Part shown: positions 8,928 through 16,536 of the stretch, one piece after another
Layout of the letters: each line of letters starts with the position of its first letter
Numbering within the stretch: position 1 is the stretch's first letter
Assembly: GCA_001421095.1 (NCBI GenBank)
Contig: LIIK01000001.1
Span: forward strand, 1-64,000
Reading direction: 5' to 3'
DNA length: 64,000 nt
Origin: Candidatus [Bacteroides] periocalifornicus
GTDB taxonomy: Bacteria > Bacteroidota > Bacteroidia > Bacteroidales > CAJPTX01
The notes under the pieces: generated by a model
Seen by the model: the letters and a program-made list of their open reading frames with translations, nothing else
What the model was told of the DNA's origin: nothing
Databases searched by the model: none
Position numbers and translations under genes: made by a program

Positions 8928-10463
8928 ATGAGAAGAGCCCATTTACCTAGTAGAAAGTATCCCCTTGTAGGCCTATGCGCGCGGGTTTCGCTGCTGGTAG
9001 GGCTGCTATCCATTGCGGGGATTGCTTTGGGGGCTGATACCCTGCAGCGCCGCTACATCACCCTAGAGGAGTGCGTAGCGCTTGCCCGCAATCATAGCGC
9101 GCAGGCTCTGGTGGCCAAGCATACCCTACGGGCGGCCTACTGGCAGTACCGCAGCTACAGGGCTGAGTTTCTCCCTTCATTGAAACTGACGGGGTCACTC
9201 CCGGAGTTCAACCGTCGTATAGTGCGCTACCAGCGGGAGGATGGCTCCTACACCTACGTGGCAGAGAATTCCAACACCATGGGGCTTGGACTCTCGCTCA
9301 CCCAGCGGATAGGTCTTACCGGCACAAGCCTCTTCGTGAAGAGCAGCGCCGAGCGAGTGGACCTCTTCGGCAACAATCGCCGTACGAACTACATGACGGT
9401 GCCCGTGCAGGCTGGGCTGCAGCATGATTTCTTCGCGGTGAACGAGCTTAAGTGGAGTAGCCGCATAGAGCCCAAGAAGTTCCAGAGGGCCAAGCTGCAG
9501 TATATAGCACAGCTAGAGAGAATATCTGCCGAGGCCACACAGCTCTTTTTCGACCTGCTTATAGCCAAGCAGAGTGTAGATATTGCCCGCCTGAATCTGG
9601 CCAATGCCGATACGCTCTACCAGATTGCCAAGGGGCGGTACAACATCGGCACCATCGCCCAGAACGAGCTGCTGCAGATGGAACTGAACTTCCTGAACGC
9701 AGGGCATTCGCTCAATGAGGCAGAAGTGCAGCTGCAGCTCTACAAGTTCAAGCTGATCAGCTACCTAGGGTTAGTGCCAGACCTCGATTGGATACCCGTA
9801 GAACCCATTCGCCCGACGGTGGCAGAGGTGAAGTACGACCGCGTGCTTGCCCTGGCCAACGAGCGTAACCCGCAGCTAATCGGTTTTGAGATTGACCAGA
9901 TAGAGGCTAAGAAGGGGATTGCAAGCGCCCGTGCCGATATGGGGTTTCAAGCGAATGTCCAGCTAACATACGGGCTTACCCAGCAGGCCGAAACGCTGCC
10001 CGATTCCTACAAATCGCCTATGGATCAGCAAGGGGTGCGACTCACCGTGGGGATCCCCATACTCGACTGGGGGCGCGGGAAGGGCAAGCTACAGATGGCG
10101 CGCTCTAGCTACGAGATCGCAAAGGTACAGGCTGCGCAAAGCCAGGAGGAGTTCACCCAGAATGTGTATCTACAGGTAATGCGATACAGCCTGCTACCCG
10201 CGCAGCTGGAGCTAGCGGCCAAGGCTGACACCATTGCCCAGAACCGCTACCGTATCACCAAGGAACGATTCCTTATAGGCAAGGTAGACGTGCTGGAATT
10301 GGATAAAGCCCAAGTGGATAGGGACGCAGCAAGGGTGGCCTACACACGCTCGTTGCTATCATACTGGCAAACCTACTACGCCCTCCGCCAGCTGGCACTT
10401 TACGACCCGAATACCGACCGGGAGCTGGACATAGAGCCCGAACTTAACGGGCTAATACGCTAG
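8928..10463 (+). CDS. TolC-family outer-membrane efflux protein
   Basis: Outer-membrane channel of 511 residues with a signal peptide ending near IALGA (about residue 35). It contains two OEP repeats: LEECVALARNHSAQALVAKH and ERNPQLIGFEIDQIEAKKGIA open the helical repeats, and the family's aromatic-rich stretches (RYNIGTIAQNELLQMELNF and RFLIGKVDVLELDKAQVD) are clear. It would form the outer exit duct for the HlyD/MacB-like pair just upstream. The helical and barrel segments alternate as in TolC, and length is normal. The operon probably ends about 250 nt downstream at the bidirectional terminator at 10709-10748. Confidence 0.9.
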   Translation: MRRAHLPSRKYPLVGLCARVSLLVGLLSIAGIALGADTLQRRYITLEECVALARNHSAQALVAKHTLRAAYWQYRSYRAEFLPSLKLTGSLPEFNRRIVRYQREDGSYTYVAENSNTMGLGLSLTQRIGLTGTSLFVKSSAERVDLFGNNRRTNYMTVPVQAGLQHDFFAVNELKWSSRIEPKKFQRAKLQYIAQLERISAEATQLFFDLLIAKQSVDIARLNLANADTLYQIAKGRYNIGTIAQNELLQMELNFLNAGHSLNEAEVQLQLYKFKLISYLGLVPDLDWIPVEPIRPTVAEVKYDRVLALANERNPQLIGFEIDQIEAKKGIASARADMGFQANVQLTYGLTQQAETLPDSYKSPMDQQGVRLTVGIPILDWGRGKGKLQMARSSYEIAKVQAAQSQEEFTQNVYLQVMRYSLLPAQLELAAKADTIAQNRYRITKERFLIGKVDVLELDKAQVDRDAARVAYTRSLLSYWQTYYALRQLALYDPNTDRELDIEPELNGLIR

Positions 10464-10519
10464 GTTAACAGGAGCGGGAAATGCCCGCAAGCCCTTCCAA
10501 TCATCTCCATAACAAGGGG

Positions 10520-10660
10520 GCTTAGGGCAAACACTCGCGGATGGGCAGGCAACTTTCGGCCTGCCCCTACAGTATCACCCCTACCAAGAGTGCGGTAGCA
10601 AATCTCACCAATTATTGATAGAACTGCGATTCTCAGCTGCAAGCCCCACCATAAACGGAT
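10520..10660. repeat. Dispersed repeat family B, copy 1
   Basis: The segment CTGCCCCTACAG-TATCACCCCTACCA, preceded by GGGCAGGCAACTTTCGG, recurs at 16415-16480 and, inverted, at 48868-48950. Similarity to the 48.9-kb copy continues into the flank (AATCTCaCCAATT...GATAGAA), so the element is about 100-140 bp. Leftward reading frames here and at 16.4 kb, and a rightward one at 48.8 kb, share a GRGDxVGA peptide only because of the repeat. They are not genes. Confidence 0.7.
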
Positions 10661-10708
10661 GAGGCATGCCGCATTGCTACTGTCTTCGATGAATTGAATC
10701 GCTTGATA

Positions 10709-10748
10709 CAAAAAAAGGATGCGCCCCACAGGTCGCATCCTTTTTTTT
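10709..10748. terminator. Bidirectional terminator between TolC-like and NlpE-like genes
   Basis: Stem GGATGCG/CGCATCC (10717-10723 with 10734-10740) is flanked by seven A on the left and eight T on the right. It can terminate both the rightward efflux operon and the leftward NlpE-like gene. Confidence 0.85.
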
Positions 10749-10767
10749 GATCTGCTATAGCTGCTCG

Positions 10768-11244
10768 CTATTTGCTTTCAGGTGCGGGTTCGTTGTCGTT
10801 GCTCCGCATGAGGGTGTAGGCAGCCTTATCCTGCGGGGCGTTGCCCTCTGCATCGCACATTATGAGGTTTGAACCCTCTACTATGAAGCTTGCAGACTCT
10901 TTCTCAGAGTTCAGCACTACCAGGCCGCGGGTTACATCAATGGTGTAGTTCCCGCTCTCGGAGAAGTCCACATCGCCCTCCTTCGTACCCATATAGCGGG
11001 AGTGCAGTTCGTAGGTTGAATCGCCCTTAAGCGTGAGGGTGTAGTCACGTCCGCTGCAATCGGCGCAGGGCAACGTACCGTGGTAGGTCCCCGCGAGGTT
11101 CATGGCCGAGAGCGCCCCGTTGGCCGATTCTGCCATGGCCAGCGAGTCGGCATTAGACTGCTCAGAATTCTGATTCGCTGCATTGTTGCAGGCTGCAAAC
11201 GCTACTGGGAGTGCCAGTAGAAGGGCAAGAGCTGCCTTTTTCAT
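10768..11244 (-). CDS. NlpE-like copper-resistance/stress lipoprotein
   Basis: Predicted lipoprotein of 158 residues. The signal peptide ends in a lipobox (VAFAAC, Cys19). A Ser/Asn-rich linker follows, then an NlpE N-terminal-type domain beginning YHGTLPCADCSG and continuing YTLTLKGDSTYELHSRY. In NlpE proteins the CxxC-type motif and small beta-barrel take part in copper tolerance and envelope-stress sensing at the outer membrane. Here the protein is short and consists only of this domain. A TACCTTTG -7 box lies 27 nt upstream of the start, and the gene is monocistronic, ending at the terminator at 10709-10748. Confidence 0.85.
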   Translation of the reverse strand: MKKAALALLLALPVAFAACNNAANQNSEQSNADSLAMAESANGALSAMNLAGTYHGTLPCADCSGRDYTLTLKGDSTYELHSRYMGTKEGDVDFSESGNYTIDVTRGLVVLNSEKESASFIVEGSNLIMCDAEGNAPQDKAAYTLMRSNDNEPAPESK

Positions 11245-11270
11245 TGTCTGGTTTGTTTATTTGTACGCCG

Positions 11271-11278
11271 CAAAGGTA
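11271..11278 (-). promoter_or_regulatory. -7 box for NlpE-like gene
   Basis: TACCTTTG on the minus strand, 27 nt before the ATG. The expected TTG position has TTA, so the upstream element is weak. Confidence 0.6.
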
Positions 11279-11365
11279 GGCATTTTTCCTAAGGGTGGTA
11301 ACTTTGCCAGTAAAATTCTTGCAACCTTGTAATGGATTGTGAATTCAGCCCTTCCCCTTAACCGT

Positions 11366-11438
11366 AAAAAACAACCCTCAGAGCTGCCCGAGCCCCGAGG
11401 GTTAAACCTAACAAAAACAACTAACCAGAAATAACTAG
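11366..11438 (-). ncRNA. Candidate small RNA (own promoter and terminator)
   Basis: A strong promoter (next entry) predicts a start near 11438 on the minus strand. About 35-70 nt downstream is a hairpin (AACCCTC at 11403-11397 pairing with GAGGGTT at 11379-11373, with further pairing inside the G/C-rich loop) followed by GTTTTTT (11372-11366). The predicted transcript is about 73 nt. It contains no ATG and is uridine-rich before the hairpin. It ends before the promoter of the NlpE-like gene, so it is not simply that gene's leader. It could instead be the terminated leader of an unrecognised transcript. Family unknown. Confidence 0.5.
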
Positions 11439-11443
11439 CACTG

Positions 11444-11473
11444 CAAAGTTACGTACTTTTTACGATCCTGCAA
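11444..11473 (-). promoter_or_regulatory. Strong Bacteroidota promoter for candidate small RNA
   Basis: TTG (11473-11471), a 19-nt spacer and TAACTTTG (11451-11444) match the genome's best promoter pattern, shared with the tRNA-Glu promoter. No open reading frame starts downstream of it before the terminator at 11366-11403. Confidence 0.7.
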
Positions 11474-11649
11474 CAGGGCGCAGCGCAAAATACCTACATA
11501 ATTTACGCAAAATATTTCACACAACTGATTAGCAAGTATTTACGATTAGGTAAATTTTGCAAAATTCTTTTCCTCTCAGGCCCTTTTGGTGCAATTTTTA
11601 GGATTTTTACCCCCTTGGAGGGTGGGCAGAAAGCTCGAATTTGAGGGTG

Positions 11650-12384
11650 CTAAACGTTGGGTTGCTCAAAGAGTGCCTCCATCCCGAATACGCCATGCTT
11701 GCCCAGCAGGAACTCTGCCGCACGCACTGCACCTAGGGCAAAGGCCTCCCGGCTATAGGCCTCGTGCGTTAGGGTTAGGCTGTCAAATTCACCCTGTAGC
11801 CGCACCTGGTGGATACCAACCACATCGCCTTCACGGTGGGCGGCTATCAGCAGTTGCCCTTTATGCACGGCTGGCATTAACCCCCAGCTGGAGTAGCCGT
11901 GCTTAGCTGTAGGTGCCAGGAATTGCTCGGCCAACACTATAGCCGTACCACTAGGGGCATCCTTTTTGGCGGAGTGGTGCGTTTCATCAATGCTCACCTC
12001 GTAGCTCGGGAATGCCGAACGGTAATGCGCAAGCAGCTCGCATACCTTTCTCACCATGTAGACCCCTATGCTGAAGTTGGCTGCGTAGAAAAGCGCCGCC
12101 TTGGGGTTAGCCTCCACAGCCGCCTTAGCCTTCTCTAGCTCTCCGTACCAGCCCGTGGTGCCGCAAACCACAGGCAATCCGATATTCGCGCATGCTAGCA
12201 CATTGACTAGAGCGGCGGCAGGAGCGGTGAATTCTAGCGCCACTTCGGCAGTGCTAAGCGTATCGAGGTGGTGCTCTACAGGTTGGTCAGCATCTAGCGT
12301 TACCGCTATGCTATGCCCACGTTGCAGGGCTATAGCCTCGAGCATGTGCCCCATTTTCCCGTAGCCGATGAGCGCAATTTTCAT
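11650..12384 (-). CDS. dapB: 4-hydroxy-tetrahydrodipicolinate reductase
   Basis: Reduces 4-hydroxy-tetrahydrodipicolinate in the lysine/diaminopimelate pathway, in the cytoplasm. At 244 residues it has the Bacteroidota length. Visible motifs are the N-terminal nucleotide-binding GYGKMG (residues 7-12), the cofactor loop CGTTGW, YAANFSIGV, and the signature ETHHSAKKDAPSGTA containing the catalytic His and Lys. It lies 14 nt after fmt and is probably co-transcribed with it. The spacer downstream (to 11473) is AT-rich with no clear terminator of its own. Confidence 0.95.
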   Translation of the reverse strand: MKIALIGYGKMGHMLEAIALQRGHSIAVTLDADQPVEHHLDTLSTAEVALEFTAPAAALVNVLACANIGLPVVCGTTGWYGELEKAKAAVEANPKAALFYAANFSIGVYMVRKVCELLAHYRSAFPSYEVSIDETHHSAKKDAPSGTAIVLAEQFLAPTAKHGYSSWGLMPAVHKGQLLIAAHREGDVVGIHQVRLQGEFDSLTLTHEAYSREAFALGAVRAAEFLLGKHGVFGMEALFEQPNV

Positions 12385-12398
12385 GGTTATAGTGTTAG

Positions 12399-13382
12399 CT
12401 ATGAGAAACGTATCGGTACTTCAGTGCCCAATCCACGGAGAAAGGCATCTACACCCATACGTTTTTTGCCCGCTGGTTGGATCTCTTTCACCAGCAGCTC
12501 TGTTCCATTGCCACAGGCCACGCAGAGTTCATCTCTTAGCTCCGTGGGGGATGCCGTGCCTGCTGGGAGTGGACTTTTACCCGTATTTGCAAGGGGTTGC
12601 GTTGTGAAGAGCTTCACATCCTCTGCCCCCTTCTCGCCTCGCTGCATATGGCACCATGCGCCCGGGGAAGGGCTCAATCCCCGGATAAGATTATGAATGG
12701 CAAAGGCAGACTTGCCCCAGTCAATTCGGCAGTCTGCCCTGAAGATCTTCGGTGCTGGTTTGAGCATTTCACACTCAGGCTGTGGTTTAGCCAAGAGCGT
12801 TCTATCGGCAAGGCCCCGTACAGTCTCTACCACCAGACGGCTACCCAGCTGGGCAAGGGAATCGTGCAGCTCGCCTGCCGTCATGGCCAGTGGGAGTGGA
12901 ATCCGCTCCTGTAGCAGCACTTGCCCTGCATCTATCTGTTCACTGAGCAGGAAGGTGGTTACCCCAGTTTCTCGCTCCCCGTTGATCAGTGCCCAATTGA
13001 TAGGTGCAGCCCCCCGATACTGTGGGAGTAGCGAGGCATGCAGGTTGAATAGCCCTAACCAAGGGAGTTCTAGCACTGCCCGCGGGAGCTTGCGGAATGC
13101 CACCACCACCCCGATTTCAGCCTGAAGCTGGATGAGCTGCTCGGTAAACGTGGGGTTGCTCAGCTGTGCGGGTTGTAGGACCAGTAACCCTTGCGCCAGG
13201 GCGTAATCCTTTACCGCCGAGGTGTGCAACTTGAGCCCTCTGCCCGCGGGTTTATCTGGTACCGTAACCACTGCCACTACCTGCACTCCCGCCTCTAGCA
13301 GCGCCTTTAGCGGCTCTACTGCAAAGGCCGGTGTCCCCATATACACCACCCGCACTGGGGGGAGTTGCTCCAATGAATCCAC
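12399..13382 (-). CDS. fmt: Methionyl-tRNA formyltransferase
   Basis: Formylates initiator Met-tRNA using 10-formyl-tetrahydrofolate. The protein has 327 residues. The N-terminal Rossmann catalytic domain has YMGTPAFAV, the loop FNLHASLLPQYRGAAPINW carrying the catalytic Asn and His, and SEQIDAGQVL with the catalytic Asp. The C-terminal tRNA-binding OB-fold domain begins near FAIHNLIRGLSPSPGAW. The start at 13382 gives a 12-residue lead into the first beta strand, normal for the family. It heads a probable fmt-dapB operon. Confidence 0.95.
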   Translation of the reverse strand: MDSLEQLPPVRVVYMGTPAFAVEPLKALLEAGVQVVAVVTVPDKPAGRGLKLHTSAVKDYALAQGLLVLQPAQLSNPTFTEQLIQLQAEIGVVVAFRKLPRAVLELPWLGLFNLHASLLPQYRGAAPINWALINGERETGVTTFLLSEQIDAGQVLLQERIPLPLAMTAGELHDSLAQLGSRLVVETVRGLADRTLLAKPQPECEMLKPAPKIFRADCRIDWGKSAFAIHNLIRGLSPSPGAWCHMQRGEKGAEDVKLFTTQPLANTGKSPLPAGTASPTELRDELCVACGNGTELLVKEIQPAGKKRMGVDAFLRGLGTEVPIRFS

Positions 13383-13543
13383 TAGGTATCTATATTTATG
13401 GGCAGTGACTCAGCTACAGTTTCCCGAGGAGAGGGCATACGCTGATAAGTCCGCAATCTGGCAGACGTTTATTGTCTAGTCGGGCGAATTGATTATGATA
13501 CGACCCTTCCCCAGGCAGTTGTGCGGCAAACCGTAAAGGCTGG

Positions 13544-14782
13544 CTAACCATTCAGTATTGTGTGCCCCATCCGGTCGCGCTTGGTTTGCAGGTAGTGGAG
13601 GTTGTAGGCGTTGGGCTTAATCTCAATGGGGATGACCTCCTGTATTTTCAGCCCGTAGCCTTCGAGCGCACGCCGTTTCACCGGGTTGTTCGTCATGAGC
13701 CGCATATTGCGAACCCCCACCTCACGGAGAATGCTGGCACCCACGCCGTAGTCTCTTTCATCGGGGGCAAACCCTAGGTGGACGTTGGCCTCCACAGTGT
13801 CCTGACCTTGATCCTGTAGGTGGTAGGCGTGGATTTTATTCATTAGCCCGATGCCGCGCCCTTCTTGGCTGAGGTAGACCACCACCCCCTTGCCGGCCTC
13901 TTGTACCCTACGCATGGCCTCGTGGAGCTGTGCACCGCAGTCGCACCGGTAGCTGCCGAACACATCGCCCGTGAGGCAGGAGGAGTGCACCCGTACCAGT
14001 ATAGCCTCATCGTCGGCCCATTCGCCCTTTACAAGCACGGCATGTTCCAGCCCGTTCGATTTCTGGCGGAAGGGGATGATGCGGAAATCACCGTACTCGG
14101 TAGGTAGCACAGACTCTACGCCACGCTCTACAATGCTCTCTTCTTGCAGACGGTACTTGATTAGATCTTCGATAGAGATGATTTTTAGGTTGTGCTCCTT
14201 GGCCACCTCCAGCAGCTGGGGAAGCCTTGCCATGGTGCCGTCTTCGTTAATCACCTCTATGAGCGCCGCAGCAGGGTAGAGCCCCGCGAGCTTAGCGAGA
14301 TCTACCGCCGCCTCTGTGTGCCCGGCGCGCCGGAGTACCCCGCGTTCACGCGCACGCAGAGGGCATACATGGCCTGGCCGTCCGAGGTCGCTAGGGCGTG
14401 TTTTAGGGTCGGCTAGCGAGAGTATGGTCTGCGCCCTGTCATACATTGAAACGCCCGTGGTACATCCGTTCCCGATCCTGTCTACCGTAACGGTGAAAGG
14501 GGTTTCATGCGTAGAGGTATTGACCGACACCTGCATGGGGAGGTCGAGCTCCTTGCACCGAGCCTCGGTGATGGGGGCGCACAGCACGCCACGCCCGTAG
14601 CGCATCATGAAGTTGACCTTCTCAGGGGTTACCTTCTCCGCTGCGATGATGAAGTCCCCCTCATTCTCCCGATCCTCATCGTCCACCACTATCACGAATT
14701 CACCCCGTCGGATGCTTTCTACCGCCTCTTCTATTGTGTTCAGACTCCCGCGTAGCTTGCTGCTGTTCGTATCCATAGCCAT
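13544..14782 (-). CDS. ribBA: Bifunctional DHBP synthase / GTP cyclohydrolase II
   Basis: Catalyses the two entry reactions of riboflavin synthesis. At 412 residues, RibB is N-terminal (about 1-205), with DDEDRENEGDFI for metal and substrate binding and GHTEAAVDLAKLAG. RibA is C-terminal (about 210-405), with the zinc-binding cysteines in SSCLTGDVFGSYRCDCG, the catalytic YLSQEGRGIG and NPVKRRALEGYG. Both halves look complete. The ATG overlaps the stop of the LptF/G-type permease by one base (TAATG), so translation is probably coupled. A second in-frame Met two codons later could also serve. Confidence 0.95.
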   Translation of the reverse strand: MAMDTNSSKLRGSLNTIEEAVESIRRGEFVIVVDDEDRENEGDFIIAAEKVTPEKVNFMMRYGRGVLCAPITEARCKELDLPMQVSVNTSTHETPFTVTVDRIGNGCTTGVSMYDRAQTILSLADPKTRPSDLGRPGHVCPLRARERGVLRRAGHTEAAVDLAKLAGLYPAAALIEVINEDGTMARLPQLLEVAKEHNLKIISIEDLIKYRLQEESIVERGVESVLPTEYGDFRIIPFRQKSNGLEHAVLVKGEWADDEAILVRVHSSCLTGDVFGSYRCDCGAQLHEAMRRVQEAGKGVVVYLSQEGRGIGLMNKIHAYHLQDQGQDTVEANVHLGFAPDERDYGVGASILREVGVRNMRLMTNNPVKRRALEGYGLKIQEVIPIEIKPNAYNLHYLQTKRDRMGHTILNG

Positions 14783-16266
14783 TACGGTTTACTTTTACCT
14801 ATTACCAAAACGTCCTTGCGCCCCTTTTGTTTGCGCCCGAAGAGCTTTTTTATCCGCTTCACCGGCGCTAGCAGAGTATTCAGATACCACTCGGAGTTCA
14901 GGATTACAGAATCAGTGGTGGCCTTGTAGATGAGGAAGACCGCGATAGGGAGCAGAATCCAGGTAGAGCCCCACATTCCTGCAACCTCGCCAATTTTCAG
15001 CCCCCTCACCATCTTCTCCCCCGATATAGAGATCACGTAGTAGATCACGAAGAAGACCACCGAGATGATAACTGGCACCCCTAGCCCCCCCTTGCGGATG
15101 ATAGCCCCCAGCGGGGCGCCGATCAGGAAGAAGATCAGGCAGGCCAGCGCGAGCGTGTATTTACGGTGGTATTCAATGCTGAAGCGCGCCTCTGTCTTCA
15201 GGCGGTAGGTGAGTTCAGAGCCAGCCACCTGTATTTGGTTCTTTAGTGACTGCGCATTGCTATTGGCCTGGGTAAGAACCCGGAGCTTTGTACTTGGCGA
15301 AAGCGTATCGAAGCACGCTTGGAAATTCAAGGTATCGTGCGCCTCCACGGTGTCGGGCAGTCGGTACTGTAGCAGGTCGGCATGCGCCAACGCATGGTAC
15401 TGCGCCTGGGTGTACTCCATAGCATCTTGGCGCATCGAATCGCTGGCGTGTGCAAGCTGGTGGGTATTCATCACGCGGAACGACTTCACGAACGAATCGT
15501 CGTCCTTCCTCTCAAAGGCGAAGCCCTCAAGCGTCCTCACCACCTTCTGCCGTTTGTAGGATCCCCAACGGGCGGCGAACTTCGTATCCCCTTTTGAGAG
15601 CGCATCGGGGTCGCTCTCCTCGAACATCTTTCCATCGTAGAGCTCCAGGGTTAGGCGGGTCTTATCCTTAGACACCTGTATGTGCCCACGCGTAGCCTTT
15701 ACTACCGAGACGTTCCCCTGGTCGCCAGAGTGGTCATAGATCATCACATCGCGCATCTCCTGGGTTGAGGGGTCTTTCGCCCCCACGCGGATACTGTAGC
15801 CGCTGATGTCGCCATAGATTACACCCGGGCGAATAGCCAGCTCTGGGCGCTGCTCCTGCACGCTGCGGATGAGGCCTGTTGCCCGGAGCGTTGCCACGGG
15901 TACCACGTAGTCTGCAAATAGGAAGCCCACCACCGTGATGGCCACGCTCACCACCGCCATTGGTAGCATGATCCTCGGGAGCGATATCCCCGCCGACTTC
16001 ATGGCCAGCAGCTCGTTATGCTCACCCAGGTTGCCCATAGTCATGAGCGAGGCCAGCAGCACCGAGAGCGGAAGTGCCATGGGGACAAGCCCTGCAGATA
16101 CATAGAAGAGCAGCTCTAGGATAATGTTGAACTCTAACCCCTTACCCACCAGGTCGTCTATGTACTTCCACAGGAATTGCAGCAGCAGGATGAACATGAC
16201 AATGAAGAACGTCATGACCATCGGGCCGAAGAACGAGCGAAGGATGAATTTGTGTAGCCTCTTCAA
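14782..16266 (-). CDS. YjgP/YjgQ (LptF/LptG) family permease
   Basis: Inner-membrane component of the LPS-export ABC transporter LptB2FG, 494 residues. Membrane helices cluster at both ends: ILRSFFGPMVMTFFIVMFIL near the N terminus and two more helices before residue 125, then three after about residue 365. They flank a large periplasmic beta-jellyroll domain (about 130-360). The conserved opening LHKFILRSFFGP and the coupling region HNELLAMKSAGIS are seen. Whether it is the F or the G partner cannot be decided. A -7 box lies 20 nt before the start and ribBA overlaps its stop. Confidence 0.9.
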   Translation of the reverse strand: MKRLHKFILRSFFGPMVMTFFIVMFILLLQFLWKYIDDLVGKGLEFNIILELLFYVSAGLVPMALPLSVLLASLMTMGNLGEHNELLAMKSAGISLPRIMLPMAVVSVAITVVGFLFADYVVPVATLRATGLIRSVQEQRPELAIRPGVIYGDISGYSIRVGAKDPSTQEMRDVMIYDHSGDQGNVSVVKATRGHIQVSKDKTRLTLELYDGKMFEESDPDALSKGDTKFAARWGSYKRQKVVRTLEGFAFERKDDDSFVKSFRVMNTHQLAHASDSMRQDAMEYTQAQYHALAHADLLQYRLPDTVEAHDTLNFQACFDTLSPSTKLRVLTQANSNAQSLKNQIQVAGSELTYRLKTEARFSIEYHRKYTLALACLIFFLIGAPLGAIIRKGGLGVPVIISVVFFVIYYVISISGEKMVRGLKIGEVAGMWGSTWILLPIAVFLIYKATTDSVILNSEWYLNTLLAPVKRIKKLFGRKQKGRKDVLVIGKSKP

Positions 16267-16285
16267 CGCTGTGGTTTTAGCACCG

Positions 16286-16293
16286 CAAAGGTA
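16286..16293 (-). promoter_or_regulatory. -7 box for permease-ribBA operon
   Basis: TACCTTTG on the minus strand, 20 nt before the permease ATG. No good -33 TTG is seen. Confidence 0.55.
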
Positions 16294-16414
16294 GACATTT
16301 TGGATAACTCATACGGCATGGCGGAATGTCCTAGCGGGTGATGGGGAACTCTGCAAAACCCTCAATAAGCAACGTTGCACGCCTAAGACGCCTCGCTGCA
16401 CTGGTTAGAACGAG

Positions 16415-16480
16415 CACTCGACGTTGGGCAGGCAACTCTCGGCCTGCCCCTACAGCATCGCCCCTACCAAGATCTCCAGA
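16415..16480. repeat. Dispersed repeat family B, copy 2
   Basis: GGGCAGGCAACTCTCGG followed by CTGCCCCTACAGCATCGC and CCCTACCAAGA closely match the copy at 10541-10590 and the inverse of 48895-48945. It lies in the 270-nt spacer between gltX and the permease gene, which holds no other feature. Confidence 0.7.
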
Positions 16481-16536
16481 GCCCGAGTGGTGTACGCCCA
16501 GTAATCCATCTGCTGAATAGGCTACACCGTACACTA

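Noticed and set aside
10460..10738. Apparent protein family shared with 16331-16543 and 48813-49124
   Set aside because: The shared GRGDxVGA peptide is the translation of dispersed repeat B; one frame runs through a terminator and none has a family motif.
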